Of a DNA stretch of 64,000 bases, positions 1 through 8,081 are shown one piece after another. Positions within the stretch are counted from its first letter, which is position 1. Every line of letters begins with the position of its first letter. The stretch is from NCBI GenBank assembly GCA_041689615.1, contig JBDNFW010000043.1, positions 1 to 64,000 of the forward strand, read 5' to 3'. Source of the stretch: UBA7359 sp041689615 (lineage in GTDB: Bacteria > Pseudomonadota > Gammaproteobacteria > Eutrophobiales > Eutrophobiaceae). The position numbers and the translations under genes were made by a program. A model generated the notes under the pieces. It was given only the letters and a program-made list of their open reading frames with translations. It ran no database searches and had not been told where the DNA came from.

Positions 1-456
1 AGCACTATTTAAGGAGAGCTCTCTACTCTCATTTAAGTGTTTCAATCCCTGCGGGAACGTTATGTTTAAATCCCCTCTTACAACGTCTAATTTGGCTAAA
101 CTTACTTTTCTGTATATTAAAATTTCACAAGATGAACACATACCAACCAAGTCACCAACAATCTCAGATACGGGTTGATAATCTGCCTCCATATCAATTG
201 GGAAACGTGGCTGTTTGCATTTAACACAATAGATTTGTCCTGGCATACATGGCCGTTTGTTCTTTTTTCGCTTCTCTTCCAGAAAACGTCTTAATTCACC
301 ACCTAGAATTAAAATTGGTCGTTTTCTATCCAGAACAGGCAAGCCCTTTTTAATCCACTCTCGCACTGTATTTTTATGGATACCATAAAGAGATGAAACT
401 TCTTCAACCGTATAATTACGGTGAATCTTTGCTAAACGTGGATTGTATTTTGCCAC
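1..456 (-). CDS. HTH and zinc-ribbon protein of mobile elements (partial)
   Basis: The reading frame runs without a stop to the window edge, so the C-terminus is missing (152 codons seen). I place the start at a GTG at 454-456 because an in-frame TAG lies four codons upstream. Residues about 13-35 form a helix-turn-helix (YTVEEVSSLYGIHKNTVREW). A zinc ribbon follows, with pairs CVKC and CSSC about 30 residues apart. The start GTG overlaps the stop of the AlpA-type gene by one base (TAGTG), so translation is probably coupled. From memory, proteins of this build sit beside integrases in proteobacterial islands. The target DNA is unknown, and a role in element control or excision is inference. 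Confidence 0.75.
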   Translation of the reverse strand, partial: MAKYNPRLAKIHRNYTVEEVSSLYGIHKNTVREWIKKGLPVLDRKRPILILGGELRRFLEEKRKKNKRPCMPGQIYCVKCKQPRFPIDMEADYQPVSEIVGDLVGMCSSCEILIYRKVSLAKLDVVRGDLNITFPQGLKHLNESRELSLNSA

Positions 457-653
457 TAAGTTTCTCTAGAACGGCTCTTTTCAATTTTTTCTTCTATCCA
501 TTCATCAATTTCCGTATCAATCCATCCCACTGCTCTAGCACCGAGAGAAACAGGAGCAGGGAAAGATCCATTTTTTATACAAAAATAAATAGTTGAACGT
601 GAAAGGCCGGTGCGCGATTTAACTGCTGGGAGTCGTAAAATAGTAGTTTGCAT
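456..653 (-). CDS. AlpA-family phage/island regulator
   Basis: This 65-aa protein has the AlpA (prophage CP4-57 regulator) pattern: a short N-terminus, a winged helix-turn-helix with GLSRSTIYFCIKNGSFPAP at about 17-35, then a wing and GWIDTEIDEWIEEKI near the C-terminus. In CP4-57, AlpA activates the excision function of a P4-type integrase. The integrase of this island lies 2.2 kb away on the same strand and is frameshifted, so any excision control here may now be idle. The gene is coupled by a one-base overlap to the following HTH/zinc-ribbon gene. Family assignment is firm; the regulatory target is inference. Confidence 0.85.
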   Translation of the reverse strand: MQTTILRLPAVKSRTGLSRSTIYFCIKNGSFPAPVSLGARAVGWIDTEIDEWIEEKIEKSRSRET

Positions 654-742
654 TTTCTATTACCTTTTCATAAAAGCCAAAATAGACTGTTAGAGAAAGT
701 AATGTAGATTGATAGAGAATCGTAGGAACCGAAAAGGAACAG

Positions 743-1627
743 TTAAAAACCGAGTGCTTCCCCTGATTTACAGAAGTTAAATAGTTGAATCCAGTCCGTA
801 GTGGATGGTTCAATAGGATCAACGAAAGGTAACACTGCAATAGTATCTTCTATTGGAACTTTAAAATTTTGGCTGCTACCTTGTAAATATTGGGTGTCAT
901 AACGAGGAAATATATCTCCCATTATTACTCGATACATTTCCCCCTCTTCAATTACTTTTGGTAACCAATCAGCTGCATTTAAAATAATATTTAATATACC
1001 AATATCAGCTGAAGTCCCTTTTTCAAAATGACTATAAAAAGCCATGGCAATATGGGCCACAGGCTTAGATGGTGTCATAACACGCTGTCTGAAACTCGTT
1101 AATATCTGTTCCTCATCATCTGTGCTTGATCTAAAGGCGGGATATTCATGTGTATTTTGTTTAGCAGCAACCAACATAATATCTTTCAATGAAGATTGAG
1201 AATTAGGATCATCGCTCGATCCAAGTTTTTGAAACAGCACCCATGCAGCCCGATTGCGCTTGTGTAGTCTATCTGAGCATTTACTGATTCTCTGTTCAAT
1301 GCGCTTGTTTGGAATATCAAGTAACGATGCGTAACCCGGAATTTTCCTTAATTCCCTACGTTCAGGACTTCCAGGTATTGCACTACCTTTTACAAGCGCA
1401 GCAGCAAAAGCCTCTACCAAATTGCGTTGTTTCTTTAAATCTTCGGGAAAACACAATACTGCTAAAAATATCGCCCCACCCACCTGTGCATAATCACCTT
1501 CAATAGGGACAAAGACCACTTCACGAAATTCTATCTCCCGATTTATAGCAGCGCATTGCCAGCTATTTGCCAACCTTTTATAAATATCTAATCGATCGTT
1601 AGAATCATTGTCTTTGGGAACTGTCAT
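743..1627 (-). CDS. Hypothetical island protein, 294 aa
   Basis: I do not recognise this protein. It is soluble, with no signal peptide or membrane segment, and shows no motif I can name. It has a hydrophobic stretch at about 50-63, a basic middle (about 105-150) and an acidic, aromatic-rich C-terminus. It lies upstream of alpA on the same strand and is divergent from the zeta-toxin gene, with a 112-bp gap that must hold both promoters. That gap carries a near-tandem 10-base repeat (TACAGCACGT then TACAGTACGA, about 1647-1666) that could be an operator. Position suggests cargo or a replication/control gene of the island. The long open frame supports it being real. Confidence 0.6.
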   Translation of the reverse strand: MTVPKDNDSNDRLDIYKRLANSWQCAAINREIEFREVVFVPIEGDYAQVGGAIFLAVLCFPEDLKKQRNLVEAFAAALVKGSAIPGSPERRELRKIPGYASLLDIPNKRIEQRISKCSDRLHKRNRAAWVLFQKLGSSDDPNSQSSLKDIMLVAAKQNTHEYPAFRSSTDDEEQILTSFRQRVMTPSKPVAHIAMAFYSHFEKGTSADIGILNIILNAADWLPKVIEEGEMYRVIMGDIFPRYDTQYLQGSSQNFKVPIEDTIAVLPFVDPIEPSTTDWIQLFNFCKSGEALGF

Positions 1628-1739
1628 CCTTGGATTATATTGGACTTTACAGCACGTTACAGTACGATCTTATTTGGTAATAAGCTCTGGCTCGACATCA
1701 TGAAAAAACTTAACCAAGGAAATAAACGAGATTGCCAGC

Positions 1740-2462
1740 ATGGTTCTATCATCAGAAGAAAAAAAAACAGAAGATAATGCATTGACGTTTGCTAGAGATA
1801 ACAAAAAAGTTATCGCTCAAACTCTAACAGATGATTCACGATTTATACCTGAAGAAGAGCCTGTTTCGGTATTTATGGCGGGCTCTCCTGGTGCTGGCAA
1901 GACCGAGGCATCAATCGAATTGCTAGCCAAGGTTGAGGAGCATGGAATTGAAATATTGCGAATCGACCCAGATGAATTGCGAAAAGAATTTCCAGAATAT
2001 AACGGTGGTAATTCTTGGTTATTTCAGAGAGGAGTTTCTATACTGGTAGATAAAATACATGATTTAGCATTGAAAAATAGTCAAAGTTTTATACTAGATG
2101 GGACGCTAAGTAATTATGAGATAGCGGAAAAGAATATTGCTCGTTCCTTGAAAAGGAAAAGAATGGTACAAATATTGTATGTATATCAGGATCCAAAATT
2201 AGCATGGAATTTTGTAACTAGTCGAGAGATTGTAGAAGGTAGACATATTCATCCAGAACATTTTATTGCTCAATATTTTGCGGCAAGAAATGTGGTGAAT
2301 AAGCTAAAAGATAAATTTGGCTCTAAATTAAAGGTTGATTTATTGATGAAAAATACCGATAACACTCATAGGTTCTATAAAGCTGGCGTAGACAAAATTG
2401 ATAATTATATCCCAGAAAGATATACGCCTGCTGATCTTGAGCATTTACTTGTAATAGAATAG
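1740..2462 (+). CDS. Zeta-toxin family kinase
   Basis: This 240-aa P-loop kinase has Walker A GSPGAGKT at 48-55, a RIDPDELR segment at about 74-81 and a FILDGT segment at about 117-122, as in zeta toxins. Studied members phosphorylate UDP-N-acetylglucosamine and so block peptidoglycan synthesis; the substrate of this subgroup is not known to me. No epsilon-type antitoxin lies upstream. A 53-aa gene follows after 9 bp and is a candidate partner. The ATG at 1740 has only a weak ribosome-binding site. A 25-codon frame starting at the ATG at 1700 overlaps the start and may be chance. Family is clear; action as a toxin is inferred. Confidence 0.85.
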   Translation: MVLSSEEKKTEDNALTFARDNKKVIAQTLTDDSRFIPEEEPVSVFMAGSPGAGKTEASIELLAKVEEHGIEILRIDPDELRKEFPEYNGGNSWLFQRGVSILVDKIHDLALKNSQSFILDGTLSNYEIAEKNIARSLKRKRMVQILYVYQDPKLAWNFVTSREIVEGRHIHPEHFIAQYFAARNVVNKLKDKFGSKLKVDLLMKNTDNTHRFYKAGVDKIDNYIPERYTPADLEHLLVIE

Positions 2463-2471
2463 AGTGAAATT

Positions 2472-2633
2472 ATGTTAGCGTTTTTTAAGACAAATAAAGG
2501 TAAAGCGACTCCATTCTCGGAGTTTATACGCCATGCTTCTTCCGCTAAAAAGAAGCGTGTGTATAAAGACGTCTTGGAAAAAGCCACAAATAGACAGCTT
2601 AAAATCATCGAAGAAGCAAATACCTCAAAATAA
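2472..2633 (+). CDS. Small protein downstream of zeta toxin, possible antitoxin
   Basis: A 53-codon gene begins 9 bp after the zeta-toxin stop and is almost certainly co-transcribed with it. The product is basic and helical, with the segment TPFSEFIRHASSAKKKRVY in the middle. From memory, similar small proteins with a TPFSEFIR motif accompany zeta-like kinases elsewhere; I cannot check this here. It has no helix-turn-helix and no resemblance to epsilon antitoxin. An antitoxin or accessory role is inferred from position alone. Confidence 0.6.
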   Translation: MLAFFKTNKGKATPFSEFIRHASSAKKKRVYKDVLEKATNRQLKIIEEANTSK

Positions 2634-2856
2634 ATTTTTACTTATTAGTCGAAATATACTTCTTATCGCTTCAGTTTTCGTATGTAGAGCACTCCAATTC
2701 TGCCAACAGCTTGTTTAACTAAGTCTATTCATCAATTCTTAAGTATCAGCGGAAGCAAAGGAATTGGTCTATCCGATACAGACAGTTTAGGCCAATGGAA
2801 TATTTTGAAACAGAACCAAAAGACGCATGGAAAAAAAGTAATAAATAATTATCCAT
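2634..2856. other. Intergenic stretch between island cargo and integrase
   Basis: I see no supported gene here. A frame without stops at about 2727-2849 ends in a polar 17-codon piece (MEYFETEPKDAWKKSNK) and could be the tail of a lost gene, but it has no start signal or recognisable domain. Confidence 0.3.
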
Positions 2857-4076
2857 TCAAACACTTTCTAGAATTTGAATGACATCTGCCCCTTTTTTAA
2901 GTTTATCCAAATAATTAGCCCATTCCTGCATCATTTTTTTTCTTTCTTCCAGATGTGACGTTCTATTGTAGGCACGACCATTTGGATCGCGAACAGCATG
3001 AGCAAGTTGATGCTCGATAAAATCAGGACGAAAACCTAATACTTCATCAAGAAGAGTCCTCGCCATGGCTCTAAAACCATGACCGGACATAACCTCTTTA
3101 GGTATACCCATAGTTCTAAATGCAACCAAGACCGCGTTATCACTCATAGGACGTTTTGTTGATCTCTGACTAGGGAAAACATATATCCCTTTACCAGTAA
3201 CTGGCTTTATTTCATTCAATATTTCTATAGCTTGGCTTGATAATGGAACAATATGAGGTGTATTCGTTTTTGTGATAGTAAATCGCCATTCAGCCTGCTC
3301 TAGATCAATATCGGCCCATTTTACCTGTCTTAATTCTCCAGGTCGCACAAATACCAGAGGTGCAAGCCGCATAGCACATTTAACAATGATAGAGCCTTCG
3401 TAGCCGTCAATGGCTCTTAGTAATTCTCCGACTTTTACAGGCTCGGTAATGGCCGCTCTGTGCTCAACTTTTTCTGGAGGAAGTGCCCCTCTTAAATCTC
3501 GACAGGGATCAGTAGGCGCTTTGCCAATTGCAATGGCATATCTAAATATCTGACTACAACATGAAAGTGCGCGGTGCGCCGTATGTAATTTGCCATTGTT
3601 CTCTATCCGTCGAAGAACAGAAAGAACATCTTTCGCGGTTATTTGAGTGATCGGTTGATTCCCTAACCAAGGAAATATATTACGTTCCAATCTCTTCAAT
3701 AATTGTTCGACGTGTCGCTCGCTCCAAACGTTTGACTGTTTGGCATGCCATTCTCTGGCAATGCCCTCAAAGGTATTAGAATTAATTTCCTGCTCTTTTT
3801 CTTTCTTTGCCTTTTTGTGTTGACCTGGATCAATACCTTCAGCAAGCAATCGCCTTGCCTCATCACGGCGATCTCTGGCCATTTTGAGGCTGACATCAGG
3901 ATAGACTCCATGAGCCAGCCTTTTTTCCTTACCTGAAAACGGTATTTCTGACGCCAGTATTTACCCCCTTTTGGAGTGACTTCGAGGTAAAGTCCACCGC
4001 CATCGGACATCTTGATTGGTTTCTCAGATGGCTTTGCGTTTTTGACTGCTGTGTCGGTGAGTTTCATTGGGGGCAC
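2857..4076 (-). pseudogene. int: P4-type tyrosine integrase, frameshifted
   Basis: Two overlapping frames together make one P4-family integrase. The N-terminal frame (4076 to about 3935) has the DUF4102 arm-binding domain (MKLTDTAVKNAKP, GGGLYLEV). The second frame (3882-2857) has the core and catalytic domains: Arg at codon 180 (VRPGELR), HGFR at 268-271 and the nucleophile Tyr at 305 (GRAYNRTSH). The join needs one extra base near 3930-3936: adding a G after the codons for YRFQ restores GKEKRLAHGVYPDVSLKMA. All catalytic residues survive, so this is either a recent mutation or a sequencing error. The better start is the ATG at 4067 (MKLTD). The gene lies directly beside tRNA-Leu, as expected for integration there. 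Confidence 0.85.
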
Positions 4077-4098
4077 CTATTACCATGAAATTATGCAG

Positions 4099-4150
4099 AT
4101 GACCCCAAATATGACCCCAAATATGCCCCCATGTGCCCCCATGTGCCCCC
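4099..4150. repeat. Tandem C-rich boxes upstream of integrase
   Basis: Five C-rich boxes follow one another: ATGACCCCAAAT twice (4099-4122), then ATGCCCCC, and ATGTGCCCCC twice to 4150. They lie between the integrase start and the 3' end of the tRNA. Regular spacing of 8-12 bp beside an integrase and its attachment site suggests arm-type recombinase binding sites, or an operator for integrase control. This is inference from position and regularity. Confidence 0.5.
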
Positions 4151-4253
4151 AGATGTCAATAATTTACTTGATACTTCTCTGGACTATAAATTGGCTGAAA
4201 ACCTTTATATTTATAGCTTATGGGACGCTGCTGGATTTTACTGGACTACTAAT

Positions 4254-4340
4254 TGGTGCCGATGGGCGGACTCGAACCGCCACGGGATTGCTCCCACTAC
4301 CCCCTCAAGATAGCGTGTCTACCAATTCCACCACATCGGC
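4254..4340 (-). tRNA. tRNA-Leu(GAG), island integration site
   Basis: On the minus strand, 4340 to 4254 folds as an 87-nt class II tRNA. The acceptor stem is GCCGATG with CATCGGC, the D-arm is GTGGAATTGGTAGACACG, the anticodon loop is CTTGAGG (anticodon GAG), there is a variable arm, the T-loop is GTTCGAGTC, and CCA is encoded. It closely resembles E. coli leuU, which also lies next to secG. The island begins at its 3' end, so the att core is probably the T-arm and acceptor sequence. Confidence 0.96.
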
Positions 4341-4359
4341 AATAATAATGAATACGCCT

Positions 4360-4749
4360 TTATTCTGTCGGTAAGCTAGGTAAATCAGAGTCCTGCATTT
4401 CGCTTTGTTCTTCAATTACAACTGGAATATCTTGTTCAATCGTTTCTTGCTCAAAAACAATTCCAGGCTGATCTAATAAACTGGTTGGCACCTCTGACAT
4501 ACTCCGAGTTGCTAAGTAAGCAAGGAATAAACTATTACACAAAAATATAATCGCAAGGCCTGTCGTTGCTTTAGTCATAAAGTTACCAGAACCCTGACTA
4601 CCAAAAACAGTTGATGATGAACCGCTACCAAACGCAGCACCTGCATCTGCACCTTTGCCATGTTGGACTAAAATAATTCCAATCAATGCAACAGCGACGA
4701 GCACCTGTAACACAAATAATAATGTATGGACTGTTTCCATTGTTTCCAT
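4360..4749 (-). CDS. secG: Protein-export membrane protein SecG
   Basis: SecG is the small subunit of the SecYEG translocon in the inner membrane. The 129-aa product has the usual two helices (about 5-25 and 60-80) with the conserved glycine/serine-rich loop between them (VQHGKGADAGAAFGSG). The acidic tail from about 85 is somewhat long for the family. Start chosen at 4749, since GAGGT lies 9 bases upstream; a second in-frame ATG is three codons later. It follows tpiA by 7 bp on the same strand, giving the common order tpiA-secG-tRNA-Leu. Confidence 0.95.
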   Translation of the reverse strand: METMETVHTLLFVLQVLVAVALIGIILVQHGKGADAGAAFGSGSSSTVFGSQGSGNFMTKATTGLAIIFLCNSLFLAYLATRSMSEVPTSLLDQPGIVFEQETIEQDIPVVIEEQSEMQDSDLPSLPTE

Positions 4750-4756
4750 TGCTTTG

Positions 4757-5512
4757 CTACCTCATAGCCTTACAAATTGTGAGAAAATCTTCTGCAACGA
4801 GTGATGCCCCGCCGATCAGACCTCCATCTATATCTGCCATTTTAAAAAGTTGTTCTGCATTATCCGCATTAACACTGCCTCCATAAAGAATCCTGACATT
4901 GTCTGCGGTCTCGTTATCATGTCTTGCTAAACGCAATCTAATAAATCCGTGTACTTCCTGAGCCTGTTCCGGCGTCGCCGTTTTTCCGGTGCCTATTGCC
5001 CAAACGGGTTCATAAGCAACCACTGCATTTTTAAATGCTTCAATACCAGCCAGTTCAATAACCGCATCCAGCTGTCTGGCAATCACTTCTTCGGTATTAT
5101 TGGATTCGCGTTCTTCCAATAATTCACCAACACATAATATTGGCATCATTCCTTTTGCCTGAACTGCAATAAATTTCCTGGCAACGAGCACATCATTCTC
5201 AGCATAAAGTGCCCTGCGCTCGGAATGGCCAACAATGACATACTGACAGCCATAATCTTTCAACATTAATGCAGAAACTTCTCCAGTATAGGCACCTGAT
5301 TCAAGATGAGACACATTTTGTGCCCCTAAGCTGATTTCAGATTCCCCTAGATGTCCTGCCAATTCAGGAATATAAATAGAAGACGGACATATTGCTACTT
5401 CTGCCTTAATCCCCTGAACTCCCTGTAAAACCGACCGTAATAACGGACGAATGGTTTCTAATGTTCCATTCATCTTCCAATTAGCTGCAACGAGTATTTG
5501 GCGTTCGGTCAT
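4757..5512 (-). CDS. tpiA: Triosephosphate isomerase
   Basis: Interconverts glyceraldehyde-3-phosphate and dihydroxyacetone phosphate in glycolysis and gluconeogenesis. The 251-aa length is normal. Catalytic residues are present: Asn11 and Lys13 (VAANWKMNG), His96 (VIVGHSERR) and Glu168 (VAYEPVWAIGTGK). The phosphate loop GGSVN is near the C-terminus. It heads the tpiA-secG unit. The 158-bp region upstream (5513-5670) must hold its promoter, but I see no clear elements there. Confidence 0.97.
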   Translation of the reverse strand: MTERQILVAANWKMNGTLETIRPLLRSVLQGVQGIKAEVAICPSSIYIPELAGHLGESEISLGAQNVSHLESGAYTGEVSALMLKDYGCQYVIVGHSERRALYAENDVLVARKFIAVQAKGMMPILCVGELLEERESNNTEEVIARQLDAVIELAGIEAFKNAVVAYEPVWAIGTGKTATPEQAQEVHGFIRLRLARHDNETADNVRILYGGSVNADNAEQLFKMADIDGGLIGGASLVAEDFLTICKAMR

Positions 5513-5670
5513 TTTCTGGCTTTGATACCACTGAAAGGGCGCAAAGCTTACAGATTAGGGGCATTTAAATCAATAACTGTGGTGGTTGTATCGATGCTTT
5601 TTATGATTATGTGCTATGGCAACTAAAATTGATGCGGTACTGACACGGTTCGACCTTAAAATATCAAAAA

Positions 5671-6420
5671 TTATTCAGTTTCTATTGGATTTGCCGCTTT
5701 TTGCAGAGCTTCAATATCACTGTCTTCCAAACGCCAATTTTGTCCTGGCCGCTTACGCCGAGGCAAATGATAAGTACCATAACGCGTTCGTATCAAACGA
5801 GATACTTTCAAACCCTGAGATTCCCACAAACGTCGTACTTCTCTGTTGCGACCTTCCATAATGACAACGTGATACCAATGATTCGCACCTTCCCCACCCG
5901 AATCAACAATATCAGTAAATTTAGCCACGCCATCTTCCAGCTCAACGCCTGCACGCATAGCCTCAAACTGCTCTGTGGTTGCAGTCCCCAACACTCGAAC
6001 AGCATATTCACGCTCTATTTGACTCGATGGATGCATTAATTTATTAGCCAAATCGCCATCCGTAGTGAACAGCAATAAGCCGGTCGTATTTATATCTAGC
6101 CGCCCTATATTGATCCAACGGCTATTTCTTAAACCAGGTAATTTACTAAAAACTGTCTCGCGTCCTTTTTCATCTTTGCGTGTACATACTTCACCAACAG
6201 GTTTGTAGTACGCAATAAATTTTGGCTTTGTTTCACCGCGTGAAAAATGCAATCTTATCGGACGTGAATCAATTGAAATACGATCTGTTCGATCAATACT
6301 TTGGCCAAGTACCGCTTGTTTTCCGTTAACCGTAATTTTACCTTCTTTTATCCATGACTCTATTTGACGTCTAGAACCATGGCCGGCATTGGCTAACACT
6401 TTTTGTATTCTTTCAGTCAT
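5671..6420 (-). CDS. rluB: 23S rRNA pseudouridine synthase RluB family
   Basis: The protein has an N-terminal S4 RNA-binding domain (about 1-60) and an RsuA/RluB/E/F catalytic domain with Asp109 in GRLDINTTGLL, the residue that attacks the uridine. RluB in E. coli modifies U2605 of 23S rRNA. The 249-aa size and the place next to scpB-scpA fit RluB rather than RluE or RsuA. It lacks the long basic C-terminal tail of E. coli RluB. It is separated from scpB by 27 bp and is probably in the same transcript. Confidence 0.92.
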   Translation of the reverse strand: MTERIQKVLANAGHGSRRQIESWIKEGKITVNGKQAVLGQSIDRTDRISIDSRPIRLHFSRGETKPKFIAYYKPVGEVCTRKDEKGRETVFSKLPGLRNSRWINIGRLDINTTGLLLFTTDGDLANKLMHPSSQIEREYAVRVLGTATTEQFEAMRAGVELEDGVAKFTDIVDSGGEGANHWYHVVIMEGRNREVRRLWESQGLKVSRLIRTRYGTYHLPRRKRPGQNWRLEDSDIEALQKAANPIETE

Positions 6421-6447
6421 GGGGATTTTATTACAAATTTGAATAAA

Positions 6448-7266
6448 TCAATTTGAAAAAGGAACTACATTTGCACTTTCGTCTTCTTCAAATTCAGTTT
6501 CCACTGTTTCCGAATCAGAGGAATCATCTTCTGCTTCATTTTCTTGATCATCATCCACGGCTTCTATTTCATTAACTTCGCCTGAATCTTCTGTATCAGA
6601 AGCAGACTCAATCTCGTGCTCATCATCTGTCGAAACTTCGGCCTTTTCCGCTTCATCATTTTCTATTGAATCAGCCTTGATCGCCTTAGCTATTTCACCT
6701 TCTAATTCTTCAAATAGGTCAGGGTTGATCGCATCAAAATCTTTAATGTCTTCCAAAGATGGAAGATCAGATAATTTTTTAAGATTAAAATAATCCAGAA
6801 AAGATTTCGTCGTTGCCAGCAATGATGGCTTACCCGGGACATCACGATGCCCAACGACTTTAATCCATTCGCGTTCTTGCAATGTTTTAACAATAGTACT
6901 GCTAACACTCACACCACGTATTTCTTCTATCTCGCCACGTGTAATAGGCTGACGATAGGCAATAATAGCAAGTGTTTCGAGTAAGGCTCTTGAATAACGT
7001 GGTGGGCGCTCGTCAAACAAATGATTAACCCATTGAGCATATTCGTTTCTTGCTTGAAAACGGAAACCACTAGCAACTTCAGCGAGTTCAATACCCCGTT
7101 CTTGATAATCATTTTGCAACGCTTCAATAGCTTTAAGAATATCATCGCGTTCCGGTTCCATTGTTTGATCTGTTTCAAACAAACTTAATATTCGCGCCAC
7201 GCTTAATGGTTGTGTTGAAACCATTAAAGCGGCTTCGATAATGTTTTTTAGTTTTTCCTGACTCAT
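6448..7266 (-). CDS. scpB: Condensin accessory protein ScpB
   Basis: ScpB dimers bind ScpA and the SMC ATPase in the bacterial condensin that organises chromosomes. The paired winged-helix region fills residues about 1-175 (ALLETLAIIAYRQPITRGEI, RGVSVSSTIVKTLQEREW). From about 195 the protein is an acidic Glu/Asp/Ser-rich tail of roughly 75 residues, unlikely to fold. Its start overlaps the scpA stop (ATGA), which implies coupled translation. Tails of this kind are common but variable among gammaproteobacterial ScpB proteins. Confidence 0.95.
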   Translation of the reverse strand: MSQEKLKNIIEAALMVSTQPLSVARILSLFETDQTMEPERDDILKAIEALQNDYQERGIELAEVASGFRFQARNEYAQWVNHLFDERPPRYSRALLETLAIIAYRQPITRGEIEEIRGVSVSSTIVKTLQEREWIKVVGHRDVPGKPSLLATTKSFLDYFNLKKLSDLPSLEDIKDFDAINPDLFEELEGEIAKAIKADSIENDEAEKAEVSTDDEHEIESASDTEDSGEVNEIEAVDDDQENEAEDDSSDSETVETEFEEDESANVVPFSN

Positions 7267-8069
7267 GATGCTGCCTTAACATAGATTGGCCCGTTCGTTT
7301 CATTTTGAACGAGTATAATAAGTGAATCTTTTACCAGTTGCAGAATAGCTAATAAGGAAACAATCACGCCGCCTCGCCCTTCTTCAACACTAAATAGTTC
7401 TTCAAAATCGATAAATTTTTCCGCATTAACTTTTTCCAGAACAATACCCATGCGCTCACGAACAGATAAGGCTTCACGCTCAACCATATGATGCGAAAAC
7501 ATGTCTGCCCGTTTTATCACTTCGGCAAACACACGAAGAATAGCTTCCATTGATACTTCTGGCGGTTTTTGATTAATCTTACGTCCGGGAAATTCAGCAA
7601 CCGTTGCAAAAATATCACGCTCATAACGAGGTAATTCATCAATTTTTTCGGCCGCTTGTTTATATCTTTCGTATTCTTGTAAGCGTCTAATCAATTCTGC
7701 TCTTGGATCTTCTTCATCTTCCTCTTCTGTTTGTCGAGGCAACAACATTCTCGATTTGATTTCAGCTAACATCGCCGCCATCAACAAATATTCACCGGCT
7801 AATTCAAATTGCATGACATCCATCATTTCAATGTAAACCATGTATTGCTGCGTTATCTTTGTCAGAGGAATGTCGAGAATATCAAGATTTTGTCTCTTGA
7901 TAAGATAGAGAAGTAAATCCAAAGGTCCTTCAAAAGTGTCCAGAAAAACTTCTAATGCCTCGGGTGGAATATATAAATCTTTGGGTAGCTGTGTCATCGG
8001 CGAGCCCATTACCAAAGCAAACGGCATTTCGTCTTGGCTAACTTCAGTTGTTTTAGTTTCTTCGTTCAT
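7263..8069 (-). CDS. scpA: Condensin kleisin subunit ScpA
   Basis: ScpA is the kleisin that bridges SMC heads and recruits ScpB. The 268-aa protein has the conserved start of the fold (FEGPLDLLLYLIKRQNLDI) and the helical segment LLMAAMLAEIKSRMLLP. A charged stretch follows (QTEEEDEEDPRAELIRRL), then the C-terminal winged helix. It lies 12 bp downstream of trpS and overlaps scpB by four bases, so trpS-scpA-scpB-rluB looks like one operon on the minus strand. Confidence 0.95.
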   Translation of the reverse strand: MNEETKTTEVSQDEMPFALVMGSPMTQLPKDLYIPPEALEVFLDTFEGPLDLLLYLIKRQNLDILDIPLTKITQQYMVYIEMMDVMQFELAGEYLLMAAMLAEIKSRMLLPRQTEEEDEEDPRAELIRRLQEYERYKQAAEKIDELPRYERDIFATVAEFPGRKINQKPPEVSMEAILRVFAEVIKRADMFSHHMVEREALSVRERMGIVLEKVNAEKFIDFEELFSVEEGRGGVIVSLLAILQLVKDSLIILVQNETNGPIYVKAAS

Positions 8070-8081
8070 GAATTTATAAAT

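Noticed and set aside
4012..4374. Frames crossing the integrase start, C-rich boxes and tRNA
   Set aside because: They run antisense through the tRNA and the integrase N-terminus and are shadows of those features.
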